Origin: Caenorhabditis elegans
Lineage: Eukaryota > Nematoda > Chromadorea > Rhabditida > Rhabditidae
Direction of reading: 5' to 3'
Assembly (NCBI RefSeq): GCF_000002985.6
Contig: NC_003280.10
Coordinates: 9,482,501-9,546,500 of the forward strand
Length of the DNA stretch: 64,000 nucleotides
Part shown: in pieces, positions 1-10,800 of the stretch
Layout: each line of letters starts with the position of its first letter
How positions within the stretch are numbered: position 1 is the first letter of the stretch
Translations under genes and position numbers: made by a program
The notes under the pieces: model-generated
The model's database searches: none
What the model was told of the DNA's origin: nothing
The model's input: only the letters and a program-made list of their open reading frames with translations

Positions 1-1086
1 GATTTTTGTTCTCAAGCCCTCACTACACGAAAACCGAACAGAACAAAGAGAACGTCAAAAATCAGTGAAGATATCTGCACCTCTGCAACCTGATCGTTCT
101 TGTGGTGGCTGCATCCAATTTTACTTGAAACACGAAACTATCACGTCATATCATGTTTATCACTAGTTAAATTTGCGAGGGAAAGATAACAAAAAAAATT
201 GAGGAAAAAACTCGAAGGTGAAAAAAGAGTTCAAAAAGTCACGTTTTTTTTCTGGAAGTTGGTGGTCCGTGAGTGTGATCCATGACGGATTGGATTGGTT
301 TCAGAGAAGAATGATACAAAGAACGGAGTTTGTGTTAGGCTCTTAATTTTTCAGTTTCAGAGTTATCATTCTTGACATCATTGAAATTTTGTAAATGAGA
401 TTATAACGAGGTCAAAGTTGTCAATGATGTCTACGAAATGCGCTCAATTTTTATCATCAAAATGAGGAAATATTAGGCAATTTTCAATTTAACAGGTCTA
501 GTACATGTCTTCATTGTGTCATCTTTATTAGTAAAACCTAGGAAGACTATTTAGTGTATAATAAAAAAAACAGGAATTTGCTTCATGTATTTTAGCACGC
601 AAAAACAGTATTTTGGTACCTTCAAGAGCGGACCTTTTTTTTAGAATTTTAGCCTCCAGGTTTTTTTGATAATTGGCTGAAACATTGGTCTCTGAAACTT
701 CAGATTTTCAATATGCTGGCAAAAATAAATCCACCAAAACACTTTATTACAATTGTTTAAATTTTGAAAGTCAGGTTTAGCTTCTGTCCAGTTTTTCGCC
801 TCTAGAGGATTTGATAGTATCTTTTTTCAAGTTTAGTCACTCAACCTTTTCTTGAAACATTTAAATTTTCCAACTTTGTGTTACCAAATCATAATGTCCA
901 CTCCTTTCTTGTCCCTTCCAATTCTTCCTTCCTCCCACACACTCTTTATGAAATAAAGATGATAATGAATGAGTTGAATAAAAAGATTATGTTATCAGGC
1001 ACACACATCAGACCAACTTTCAAAATGGGGAACCCCTGTCCGGAAATGATGAAGATTTTGGAAAAAAACAGAAACAATTGTTGTTA
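1..1086. other. Left edge, no gene recognised
   Basis: This is AT-rich sequence with many short A and T runs. The only long open frame starts at 878 on plus, is 71 codons long, and has neither a splice context nor a recognisable protein. An AATAAA on the minus strand near 741 could serve a minus-strand gene ending around 1087. I see nothing else. Confidence 0.5.
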
Positions 1087-1196
1087 TCAATGACATGCGG
1101 CCGTCGACAACAACCAACGGAGCACCAAAAGATCAAGTGCATTTGCTGCTATTTCCTGGATCTGTGCCAAGTTATCGAGAGCAGAAGATTCCGATC
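1087..1196 (-). CDS. Candidate 3' exon of the left minus-strand gene
   Basis: On the minus strand a good acceptor (CTATTTTTAG) is followed by an open frame, read from phase 1, encoding about 36 residues. It begins SESSALDNLAQIQEIAANAL, looks helical, uses common worm codons and ends in a stop at 1087-1089. It stands out as a GC bump in AT-rich surroundings. The preceding candidate exon (1963-2123) ends in phase 0, while this frame needs phase 1. The two therefore join in this frame only if another exon lies between them or if exon 4203-4433 joins here directly. Read from phase 0, the frame stops after 15 codons. The plus strand is also open here. This is an inferred exon with no known domain. 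Confidence 0.25.
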
Positions 1197-1962
1197 CTAA
1201 AAATAGAAATTTAGGGTGTTTTTGTGGATTTTTTGATTTTCAAAGAACTGTTTTTGTTGTTTTTTATTTTCAATTCGGGGTTATTCAGACAGTGTTTGCT
1301 GTGTGTTTGTCCTGTCAGAATGGGAATTTCATATTTTTCTTCTTGTGCTTCTATTTTCACAAATTAGAATATAAAGTATAAAATACAAACACAGTATGCC
1401 CATGTAGTATAGTATTTTGTGCCAAACTTCCATTTGTTTGAATACTTAGAGCACACTTTTTCTCTCTAACCACACTGATACTATCAGTACATTGCACTGA
1501 CCGACAGCAAGCGCAAAAAATGACAAAAAGTCGGCAGTGTTGCAAAATTTGGAAAAAGACAAAAGACTAAGAGCAAAAAGAAGAACAATGGAGTTTCCTC
1601 TTGCTGTCGGTACAGGAAAGGAAGATGAGAACTATTAATTTTGCAATGAAAGTTTCGCAATTTTATGTTTTTTTCATTGTAAATATATTTCTTTATTTGT
1701 CGTGTTCTCTTTTTCTTTAATCAGGATGAAACGAGCGTTTTGCAGTGTCAGCAGGTGATGCCGAACTAATTTTCTATCTGAATGTGAACTTTAGATATTT
1801 GATTTCCGAGTTTCTCCGTTTGGAAAACCTAAAAATCTATTAAATATGCTTTAAAGAACAAGGTGTGGGTGAGGTCATTCGATACTTCAAAGATCGGGAA
1901 AAACTTTGAAACGTGAAGAGTTTTGTTTTTACTATGAATTCAATTTTGAAGGTGCGGCGTAC

Positions 1963-2123
1963 CTGCCTGGGGCCTGATGAATTTTTCCACGAACTCTGGG
2001 GTTTGAAGATTGTGCACAGCGTAGATTTACAGCTATCAATTAGCTTCATAATCGCGGTGTGCGTATTGTGCTCGAGTTTTTTGGAAATATGTCCATCGTC
2101 ACAATGATAATGCCCAGACCACC
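1963..2123 (-). CDS. Candidate internal exon of the left minus-strand gene
   Basis: On the minus strand, an AACACAG acceptor and a strong CAG/GTACGC donor bracket 161 nt. It is open in one phase only (phase 1 in, phase 0 out). The 53 whole codons start WSGHYHCDDGHISKKLEHNT and end SSGPRQ; codon use is good and the segment is rich in His and Cys. Phase 1 is exactly what the alternative donor at 4202 of the upstream gene supplies. I recognise no domain. Lack of transcript support is the main doubt. Confidence 0.35.
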
Positions 2124-4173
2124 CTGTGTTTGTTCCAGTTTATTGATGGGCAAATCGCAAACTAACTGGGTTGTTGAAAGGGAGATCAAATGTTGTTGTG
2201 TATATTTTTTAGATTAATAAAAATTCAAATACAATTTTTTAAAATTTTCTGAAAACGTTACTATTATAATGAAACTGTAAAAATACGACACATTTTTAAT
2301 AAATTTAATATTCTACTGCTGGCGAAACTCCTGGTAAAACAATTACAATCATCGTTTAGAAAACCCTTATCTAGAAAACTTGGGCTTCTGGTTCTATTTT
2401 TAAAATACACCCGAAATGTCATCTGATTCACCTGGCTCCTATCAAAAATCAGATTCCAAATGTGAGAATCATCACATCTTTGATTTATTTTCTGGTGACT
2501 AAACGCCCATCTTTCTTCCGGAGGTCAAAAAACCATAAGTGACCAAAAAAATAATCAAATTCCGTCGCCTCAAAATTTTTCCACGGTTTGTCTCTTCCTT
2601 TTGCGGGGGAGGTGGTGTTGGTTTCTTTGAAGAATGTGTATCAATGTGCTTTTTGGAAAAGAAAACATGTGAACGGTGTTCTTTTGTGAAATAAGGGAAA
2701 CAAGAATGATGTCATTTGTGGGTTTTTACTCCCGAAATATGTGTATACAAACAAGCATCTTCGCGCATCCTTCAATGCTCACGGTCAGTCACGTGAATTT
2801 TCAAATTAAACAACTTGAACAAATGGAAAACGGAAAACGAAAAACCAAAAGCAAGAAAAAATAAATAAAAATCTCATAAATCCACCCACTCTAGTACAAG
2901 AGAGAAGAATTCAGATGAGGTTCTCATTTTTCTGCAAAAGTTGAAGATGTTGGCGCGCGCGCAACACGCTTTCACACGAACGATTATTAATCATTTGTCG
3001 CCCCCGTCCTAGTGTACAGAAGGCTACGATGAAGATGAAGAAGTCGAGTGAGAAGAATGATAAAACAATTGATAGTGTGTTGTAGGCCTCTTTCGTCGAT
3101 TTAGAAAAAGCATGAGTGTTCAGTGAAGTTTCTGGTCTCGTTGATTCGTTTTTTGTTTCATTTCTAACATTGACTTTTGCTATTTTGCCCTTTTAGACAA
3201 AATAATTATCACTTCTTTCTTTCGTTTTTTTGTTGAAAGTTTACATAAAAGATAAAGCTACTCATTACTTAGGAATTTTCTCAAAACGCGAGCAAAGTTC
3301 AACTGATGAGAATAGCTTAAGGTTTCATGGCAAGCAGACTGGGTCTTCAGGCTTGCGTGCCTGCCTACAGCTTGTATTCTGAATTTCAGACAAACACCTG
3401 TGTTTGGTATCTGTACATGTAGCTTTCCGATTTTTTTTTGTTTTTGAGCATTTGTTAAAAATGACGATGACAACAAACACTACTTTGACAGCTGTCTTCA
3501 CAGGGGAAATGCTAGAATTATTGCAAGCTTAAGAAATTTCAAGCCAAAGTGAGGAATAATCGGTTTAGAGACCAGAGCAGTCCACGTGTCGGAAAATGCT
3601 TCAAAATGATACGCTGAAATTTGTTCTCTGAAATTTTCCAAAAGGTTTTGACAATAGCTGGGACACCAATTTCATAGCATAATCATGATCAACTGAGCAA
3701 TGCACAAATGCCATTGATCACTTTTTTTGCAAAAAAATGAATTGACAGGCTTCAACTTGATCACCAAAAATATTTGTGTTTCTCGCATGTTTTCTGTCTG
3801 CACAACTCTTCGCGTGAAAGAGTTTTATTTGAATGTTCGTCTAGGTCTGAAAAATGAAAACAGGAAAAACACTTTTCAGCAGAATCAATTTATTTTCAGA
3901 TACACAATCTAATTTACAGGCATTGTACAAGTAACAGTAATCGTAAGCGAAGCGAACCAACATAGTTGTTCAATTTGTTTTCAACAAAATGATAAAGCAC
4001 GTAGTTTGTGATTGATGAAATGCAGAAATGGTTGGGAAGTGGGAAAGGTGGGGGAAATCTTTGTCAGAAAAATTTTGGGTCGACCCGAAGCGAAAGAGAG
4101 AAGAGAAAAAACATTATAGCATTGTGAAGAGAAAGTGATTGAAAATGAAGTAAGAAAACGAGGGTAAAACTCT
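2124..4173. other. Intron or intergenic stretch
   Basis: No convincing coding exon was found. The stretch is AT-rich, with a GC-richer island near 2950-3070 (GCGCGCGC run) and GCCTGC-type dispersed motifs near 3330-3370. It would be a roughly 2 kb intron if the downstream candidate exon is real. A minus-strand AATAAA near 3890 gives the alternative of a gene ending at 4174. Confidence 0.4.
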
Positions 4174-5372
4174 TTAAATAGAGGTAGTCCATCTGCGCTC
4201 ACCACCTTCAATGACAGAAGTCAAGGAAATGACTGAAACTGTGCGGGCTCCGTCTTCCAGATCCTCATCGTTATCCTCATTATCAGTAGCGTCGAAGCTT
4301 TCCCAATTCTTTTCAATCGAGATGATCTTGAACATTGAGGAGACTTGATTTAATGGTTCCGTCACTGCTTTCTCTTTTTTTGCGGATAGACGACGAGCTG
4401 AGGCTGGTTCAGATGCGGTGCGAGCGGCGATGGCTGGAAAATTATATAGTTAAGAAAAAGTTTTTGAGTGAAGATAATATTTTTTCAAGTGATACAAAAA
4501 ATAATATGTTTCTTTAAAGTAGTTTGAAATATTTTAAGATAAAATAAAATTTGAAAAGTAAAAAAGGTTTCACTCACCATCTTGATCCTGTTTCCTTTTC
4601 GACTGGCGGATAACACTACGTCTGAGTGCTCCGAATCCATTATTTTGTGGCTGTGAGACTTTCTTGTTATCATTCTCATCAACGTCTTCCGAACTTCCAC
4701 GATTGCGGCTTGGCCACACAAACCATTTTGGTCCGTTTTGCACCTCAATCACTTTGAATCGGAAATCACGTTTTGGACGGACTGGCTTGAGCTCATTGTT
4801 GTTGTTGTTAAGGTTGTCAAATTGACAAGCAGAGGATGAAGAGGCAACTTCCATCATTTTTGGAAAGGTAGAGTAAGCAAAGGTGTACTGTAAGAATGTT
4901 AATATGAGTTGGGTGGATCTAGAGGTAAGGAAGTGTTAAGAAGAAATGTAAAAGAAAGCATAAAAGATAAAAAAGAAAACAATAATAATATGAAACTAAC
5001 AAGATTTAAACTCTTATATACAGATAGATATATACTGTCAAGTAGTGGAAGAACACAAAGTGCTTTGGGGTTGGCTCTTCTCTCTTTTGGAGGAGAACGA
5101 TTTGAGAAGAAAAAGAAAAACGGGGAGAAGTTGGGCGGAGCCAGCTGGGAGAGAAGTGATAGGTGCATGGAGATGGCACAGAGGATTAGACACACCGACA
5201 AAAATTTCAAAGTGAGACGAATGGGGCGGGCGCTTGGGCGCTCTGGCGCCGGGACGCCGTTTCTGCCGCATGTGACCTCCGGTTTGTTTGTCGCCATATC
5301 ATACACACACTTTCTAACAGGTGGGAAGTTTTGAAGTGGGAGGAGTTTGTCTAATGAAACAGTTTCTGGCAT
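4174..5372 (-). CDS. Unrecognised soluble protein, 2-3 exons or more
   Basis: The core is two exons, 4857-4578 and 4433-4174, joined by a GTGAGT donor and a TTTTCCAG acceptor in phase 1. They give 179 residues starting MMEVASSSS. Visible features are an Asn run, a motif FRFKVIEVQNGPKWFVWPSR near residues 32-51, a basic stretch (RRSVIRQSKRKQ) and an acidic run (DNEDNDEDLED). There is no signal peptide or membrane segment. The frame stays open upstream to an acceptor at 4887/4888. An exon at 5372-5319 (MPETVSLDKLLPLQNFPP) joins there in phase 0, though its donor GTTAGA is weak; that acceptor could instead be a trans-splice site. Downstream, the protein either stops at 4174 or uses the GTGAGC donor at 4202-4197 to reach exons near 2 and 1 kb. 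I do not recognise the family. It is probably nuclear or cytoplasmic, by inference from composition. Confidence 0.6.
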
Positions 5373-5672
5373 GGAGTTCACATGGTTGAGAATAGAGGTG
5401 AAAGACTAGATGATGTGAAGGGTTCTGATGACCATGAGATGACCGAGAAAACGATCAGAACGATCAGTTGAACCAACATATTTGTTCAAGTTCAAAATAA
5501 ACATCAACATATGACACGGGCTACAGAACGCAGTTGCATGATGCTCATTTTATTAGATTTTCGATTGTTTTTTCAAAGCTCGAATCTCAAAGATCTTAGA
5601 TATTTTGAAAGTTTAGATAATTATTTGAATGCCAAAAATATTTTCAAAAGTGTTTTAAAATTAATTTTCCAG

Positions 5673-5733
5673 CTCTGGTTGGCTCTAGTTTGCGCGGTCA
5701 TTGTATTCTACGGCACGACGCTGCCCTATAAAG
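5673..5733 (+). CDS. Exon-like island encoding a hydrophobic segment
   Basis: A TTTTCCAG acceptor and an AAAG/GTAGAT donor bracket 61 nt. It is open only in phase 0 and encodes LWLALVCAVIVFYGTTLPYK, a convincing transmembrane or signal-anchor helix. Base composition is clearly less AT-rich than the flanks. An in-frame ATG lies unspliced at 5511, but the intervening sequence looks intronic. The exon ends in phase 1, compatible with island 6345-6391 (phase 1 in, phase 2 out) and then 7756-7831 (phase 2 in). These may be exons of one plus-strand gene divergent from the 4.2-5.4 kb gene. The chain is inference only. Confidence 0.3.
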
Positions 5734-6344
5734 GTAGATCAGTAGATCAGATAAATTATTTTCAAGTAATAATGATGATTTCACACTTCATTCGTTGGAA
5801 TGTGTGGGGACCATTTTAGAAATGAAACTTTTTTTGTAAAAAATTCTAGAGAAGGGTATCGTATATGGTAGATCAAAGGGCAGTTTAGGACAAGATTCAA
5901 AAAAAAATACCCTGCGCTATTCAAGAAAAATTTCAGCTATACTCAGTTAGAATAATTTTTTTCAACTTTTTTCCTACGCGTCTTCATGTTTTCGAACTTA
6001 CAGATTATGTACCCACTTCCGATGTTTTCCATCGTTATTATTTTTGTAGCAAACTAATCATAATGCGACGTCACATGTTATCAATGTGCAGTAGATTGTC
6101 TGGAGCGGCCATTTATTTAAAATTAAGGCACTACAATCTTAAAATGGCAAAAAGATCAAAAGCGTAAGCGCAAATGAATCAGTCCTTGTCAGAAGCAGGC
6201 AGATGAAGCCCTATGATTTTTTTTTCAGAAAAAAATTTTCTAGTTGAATGCATAGAAAAGAGCATGAACCAAGCGCGTTGTCTACTGTACTTTGCCCGTA
6301 TCCCCAAACTATCGGATTTTAAAAGAATTTTTCAATTTTCTTCA

Positions 6345-6391
6345 GGCGTCTTCCCATGGACTCCCATGACTATTCATCTCAATCTATTCAC
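6345..6391 (+). CDS. Exon-like island
   Basis: A TTTTCTTCAG acceptor and a GTGAAC donor bracket a short segment that reads VFPWTPMTIHLNLFT in the phase supplied by the 5673-5733 island. A second frame is also open, so the phase is not proven. An additional island starting at 6004 after CTTACAG (reads DYVPTSDVFHRYYF) could sit between the two. I recognise no domain. Confidence 0.2.
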
Positions 6392-6654
6392 GTGAACTTC
6401 CTCCGTTAAAGTGAATGGATTTGAGCAGAAAAAGAGCATTTTTGCAGAAGAAAAAATGAATGCGCGTGGGGGGTGATGTGAATGAATTAATGGGTGTCTC
6501 TCTGAAGAAAGAGGGGGAGCCGCATAATAGAGAATGGACGAATGGAAGAAAAAATTGGAAGAAAACGGAAATGGGGGGGGGGGGCTTAGGCAAATGAAAG
6601 AAAAAAGGGGGTTCCTCTTAATTAAGCAAAACATTATGAGATCATGTTTTTGAA

Positions 6655-6690
6655 AGTGAAGAAAATGAAGAAAATGAAGAAAATGAAAAA
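6655..6690. repeat. GAAAAT microsatellite
   Basis: Four or so tandem GAAAATGAA-type units occur in intergenic or intronic DNA. A run of ten G residues lies just upstream at about 6573-6583. Confidence 0.7.
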
Positions 6691-7755
6691 CAAATATATC
6701 GAATAGCTGAGATGTGTTGAGTCAAATAAGGTCGAGTATCAGAGAATAAGTATCCAAAAATTGGATTAATTCACATTCAGCTGAGTTATGATGAATCAGA
6801 AATTATCCCTTTAGACAAATGAAAAATCTTGGACATTGAAACTTATAATTTGCGAGCCAAAACTCAAAGTGATTGAGTGGAACCACAAAGATCTATGCTT
6901 TGAGCTTGAATAATAGATAGAAATTTCATTCTATTCATGTTTTTTTTTCTGTGACGAAGAAAGATTAGAAAGATTAGATTTATGAGGCAAAACCAACCAA
7001 GCAGGTGTGATATTAACACTAGAGAAAATGAAAATACACACACATACGCACACACACATAAAAAATAATGAAAACAGGAATTCTCGCCAGCCTTTTTAAG
7101 TCGAGTTTTCACGCCTATTTTCCACGAATTCAAATTAAAAGTTGAACATTTGGTTTTTGAGGTTTTCGATATCGTACCACTTCATGTTCGACTCCATCCA
7201 TTTCGGTATCAAAAAGAAGATTAGAAATCAAACATTCTCTCTCACTCAGATCTACACATCGCCTTCATGTCCTAAACAACTTCTTCAACACCATCTACAA
7301 TTAAAAGTGATAGAGATTCGAATGATAAGAGGCACAGAGAACCGATATGGCCTAGCTAGATGTACCTAGAAATAGATCGTACCGAATTGCAGGGGAAGGG
7401 TATCTTGCTTTCAGCACGATCTATGAGAAAAGTAGATGTCTGAAATTGGAAATGTTCCTGGTTCTTTTTTCGATGGAATTAAGAAGAAAAACAAGAAGGG
7501 TTTAAGAGTAAACCTCTTCTAGAAAGAAAACAAATATAAGTACGTCTATGAAACAACGTGACTTTGCAATTTTAGAAAAGCTCTTGTGTAAAAATATGGC
7601 TCATGCAAAAAGTTAATTCTCCGCCAGTTTACGGGAGCTCAGTCAATGACATCAATTCTATCCAGGCGTAGTCATATTTCATACTTTTAGCTGGTCTTTC
7701 TGAAAGATCATATCTTATGTAAGAACACTTTTCCAACCATGTTCTCATTTTCCAG

Positions 7756-7831
7756 TTCCATGAGCCTTGGAACCAAGAAAATGTCGGATGCTGCGAATCA
7801 TACCGCTTACATTTTCGATTTCTTCCCGCAG
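7756..7831 (+). CDS. Exon-like island
   Basis: A CATTTTCCAG acceptor and a CAG/GTATGA donor bracket 76 nt of markedly higher GC content. In phase 2 it reads SMSLGTKKMSDAANHTAYIF followed by DFFPQ, with strongly preferred worm codons (GGA ACC AAG, TAC, TTC). Phase 0 is also open. It could be an internal exon, or a first coding exon starting at the ATG at 7760. No domain was recognised. Confidence 0.35.
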
Positions 7832-10800
7832 GTATGAGGCAGGCACCGCTGCCCTAAAGAGTGCCTGCCGACTATAGTGGCTATAAATTGCAAGTATTGG
7901 TTTCTTAGTAGTTGGAATGTTTTAGACTTCAAGGTTTGGTGACCAAAAAGTACTTTTTTCGGTGAAACGCAATGAAAAGCCACACAACAGCGAATGCAAA
8001 GTTCAGAAAAAGTGAGAAAGATAGGAATTCCAATTTCAATTCCATTTCCTTCTCATCAACGACTTTTCACACCCTTTGCGTGCCGGGGCTCTTAAATGGA
8101 AATGAGCAGAAAATTTCCTCTTCCCACTCTTCATTCACAGATGACGTTATTTTAGTATCTTAGAATAGAACCGAAGTATCTTAAACCGGTGTGTGAGAGT
8201 GTCCCGGAATTATTTTTGTATCTATATTTAGACACAACAATATCATCTTTAAAGAGAGTCAGAAGATGTTTCAAGGAAAGGTATACTACGATAAAACAAG
8301 ATATTCGGTGGGAGAGAGAGGTATGATGTGACTTTTGAAAAACACAACTACAAGATAAAAGAAAGATCACATATCAGACAACTAAGGTGCACGAGTTCTA
8401 GGTGAGACTTTTTAAAAGAAGTAGGGAATTTAAAAAATTCGAATTTTTTCGATTTCCAAGACAAACGTATAGAACAGATATAAAATTATGAGGAATCGAG
8501 AATAATAATGCGAATAAATTGATATACGAAACATTTCTTGCTGCATCTCTCTCTCACAGCGGCCTCAACGCGGTCTGTGGCGGGTTGTTTTGCGGAAAGG
8601 ACGACGCGGAACGTTCTTGTCTAGAGACAATAGGTTATGAAGAGACGCAGGTCACCTACGTTCGAAAGGACCACGCAGTGGTGGATGTAGTGATGAGTGA
8701 GAGATGAATAATGGTAATGAGACGCAGAGATTACTGCCCACCTGGTGGGGTCTTTAAAGAGCACTTTTATGAGTGAATAGTGGGAAGAGTAGAAGGGACA
8801 GACAAAGAGTAGTCGTAAATAGGGCAACCCACTATTGATGTGCATCTATCGATAAATGTTTGTGTCAACAATAGCAATGTAATCTTTATAGGTCAACCAG
8901 TTAATGATACACCAAACTAGATTGATTGTTGGTCGGTTGTTCGCTCCCTGAATATGGGGATTATTATCTGAACTGATTCTAAGTAAATTGATTTTCCAAA
9001 AAAGAAATGACGCTACAAGTTGGACAACGTTCACAACGAATGAGCAACAATTGTCCGGAAATGAGTCACGACTCAATGAATCAGAATTACGCGCAAAAAA
9101 AAAATAAAGAAACCACAATTGCTTGACTCCAAAAACCCTGAGCACAAAAGTATTCAACTTTTGTTCTATGTACCTAGATTTTCTAAAACACTCTGGTTAG
9201 TGGTATATTGCATTTCCTGTTCATCGACCAACTCTCACTCAACACAAATATGGTCTCCTACATGTCTGAAGACATGACGTGGCACCCCACAACTGACTAC
9301 CGTACTCACACACACACACAACTCGATCAACAATATTTCCTTTAATAGCCGCACCCGGGACATGATACTTCGAGTAAATAAGAACTTTGAGTTTTCAGAA
9401 AGTTAGGTGAGAACTGGGAAATTGATTACTGTAGTACTTTGAATTCCTATCTCTAAAACAGCTGGAAAACTCTTCTGACCGTATGATTTGCATATGTTGC
9501 ATTCTATTTCAGGATTGGAATAATTTTATAATAATCATTGAAAGTTGCGTCAATTTTTGACGCCATTCAATTTGAATTCTCAACATGTGATGAAGACCAA
9601 TAACTAGAAAACATGAAACGAAAATTTTTTATATTTATTTTTATAAAGTCGTCACACAATGGAATCTACGTCAAAAAAAAGAAGCAGGCGACGGAATGCG
9701 TATTTCTAGAGATGTTGTCTGTTAGTTAGATATTAGACAGAGAACACATAGTATGAATAAATGAAAAAAAAGCTAAATAGAAATGATAATTGAGTAATTT
9801 TCTTCATATTATATTTGGAGATAACAATTAAAATATGATTTTTTGGACTGATAAAATCAGAAAGCTCATATTCAGAAAAATGACTATTTTCAGAATTAAA
9901 GCAGGTTGTAATTCAAGAACGTCTGGTTTTTCTCTAAGATCAAAAAAGTGCAGACCATAGAAATATCGCTATCGAATTTCAATTCGCGAGACGAGATGGG
10001 GGTGGAGGGGGTGCCCTTTTCCTAGTTTTATTCTAATTTTCAACGAATCTAGTTTTTGTTCCAAAAAAATAAATCAGTTGATTAGAGCATACCGGAGATC
10101 TCAATTTTTCAACAAAAAATATAGATAAATGGCAAATTCGAAAAGTTTCTAACTAAAGCTACCATAAGAGCTCACTTTTGAAGTTGGCGGTTTTGTGATT
10201 ATAAGGATATATACTAACAAAATTCGAGTAATGTGAAAACTCTGTCGACATCAAGAACGCCATTTAAATTTTCAGATTACTCTAATCCAGACGTCATAAA
10301 AAATTTGAAGCGATGTCTCTCATAATTTTATTTTCAAAAAATGAATGTTCGATGACTAAATCCTGACAAAAACACCACCTACACACTCAGACAATAAAAT
10401 CTGACAATTTTTTAAGGATTTGTATTTAGTTTTGGCATTTTGTGTTGGTGCATTTAATCCTTAATCAGCTATGAGACGGAACTAAGACTTGTTTTTTGGA
10501 AAATAGGGATAATGATTTGAGAAATGAATTTGAAAGCTTTGAATTTTGGAAATAAATAGATATAAATTGAAGAAAATTGATTGCAGAATGTTATTTGAAC
10601 GTTTTTTATTCCTAATTTATATGTCTAGAAATTTCGTTAGGCACTCGAACGAACAGAAGGTTCAAAACTATATCAATAGCAAGCCTGTTTTTTTTTTTTT
10701 AATTCCGAAAACTCAATCAACCAAAAAGTTTGTAGATCAAAAACTATTTCGATTAACTTTACACATATACACTGCCAAGCACCTATCCCATATTTTCTCT

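Noticed and set aside
4909-5334. 141-codon plus-strand open frame opposite the left minus-strand gene
   Set aside because: It starts in the antisense of a better supported exon and intron, is Lys/Asn-rich, and has no domain or splice logic.
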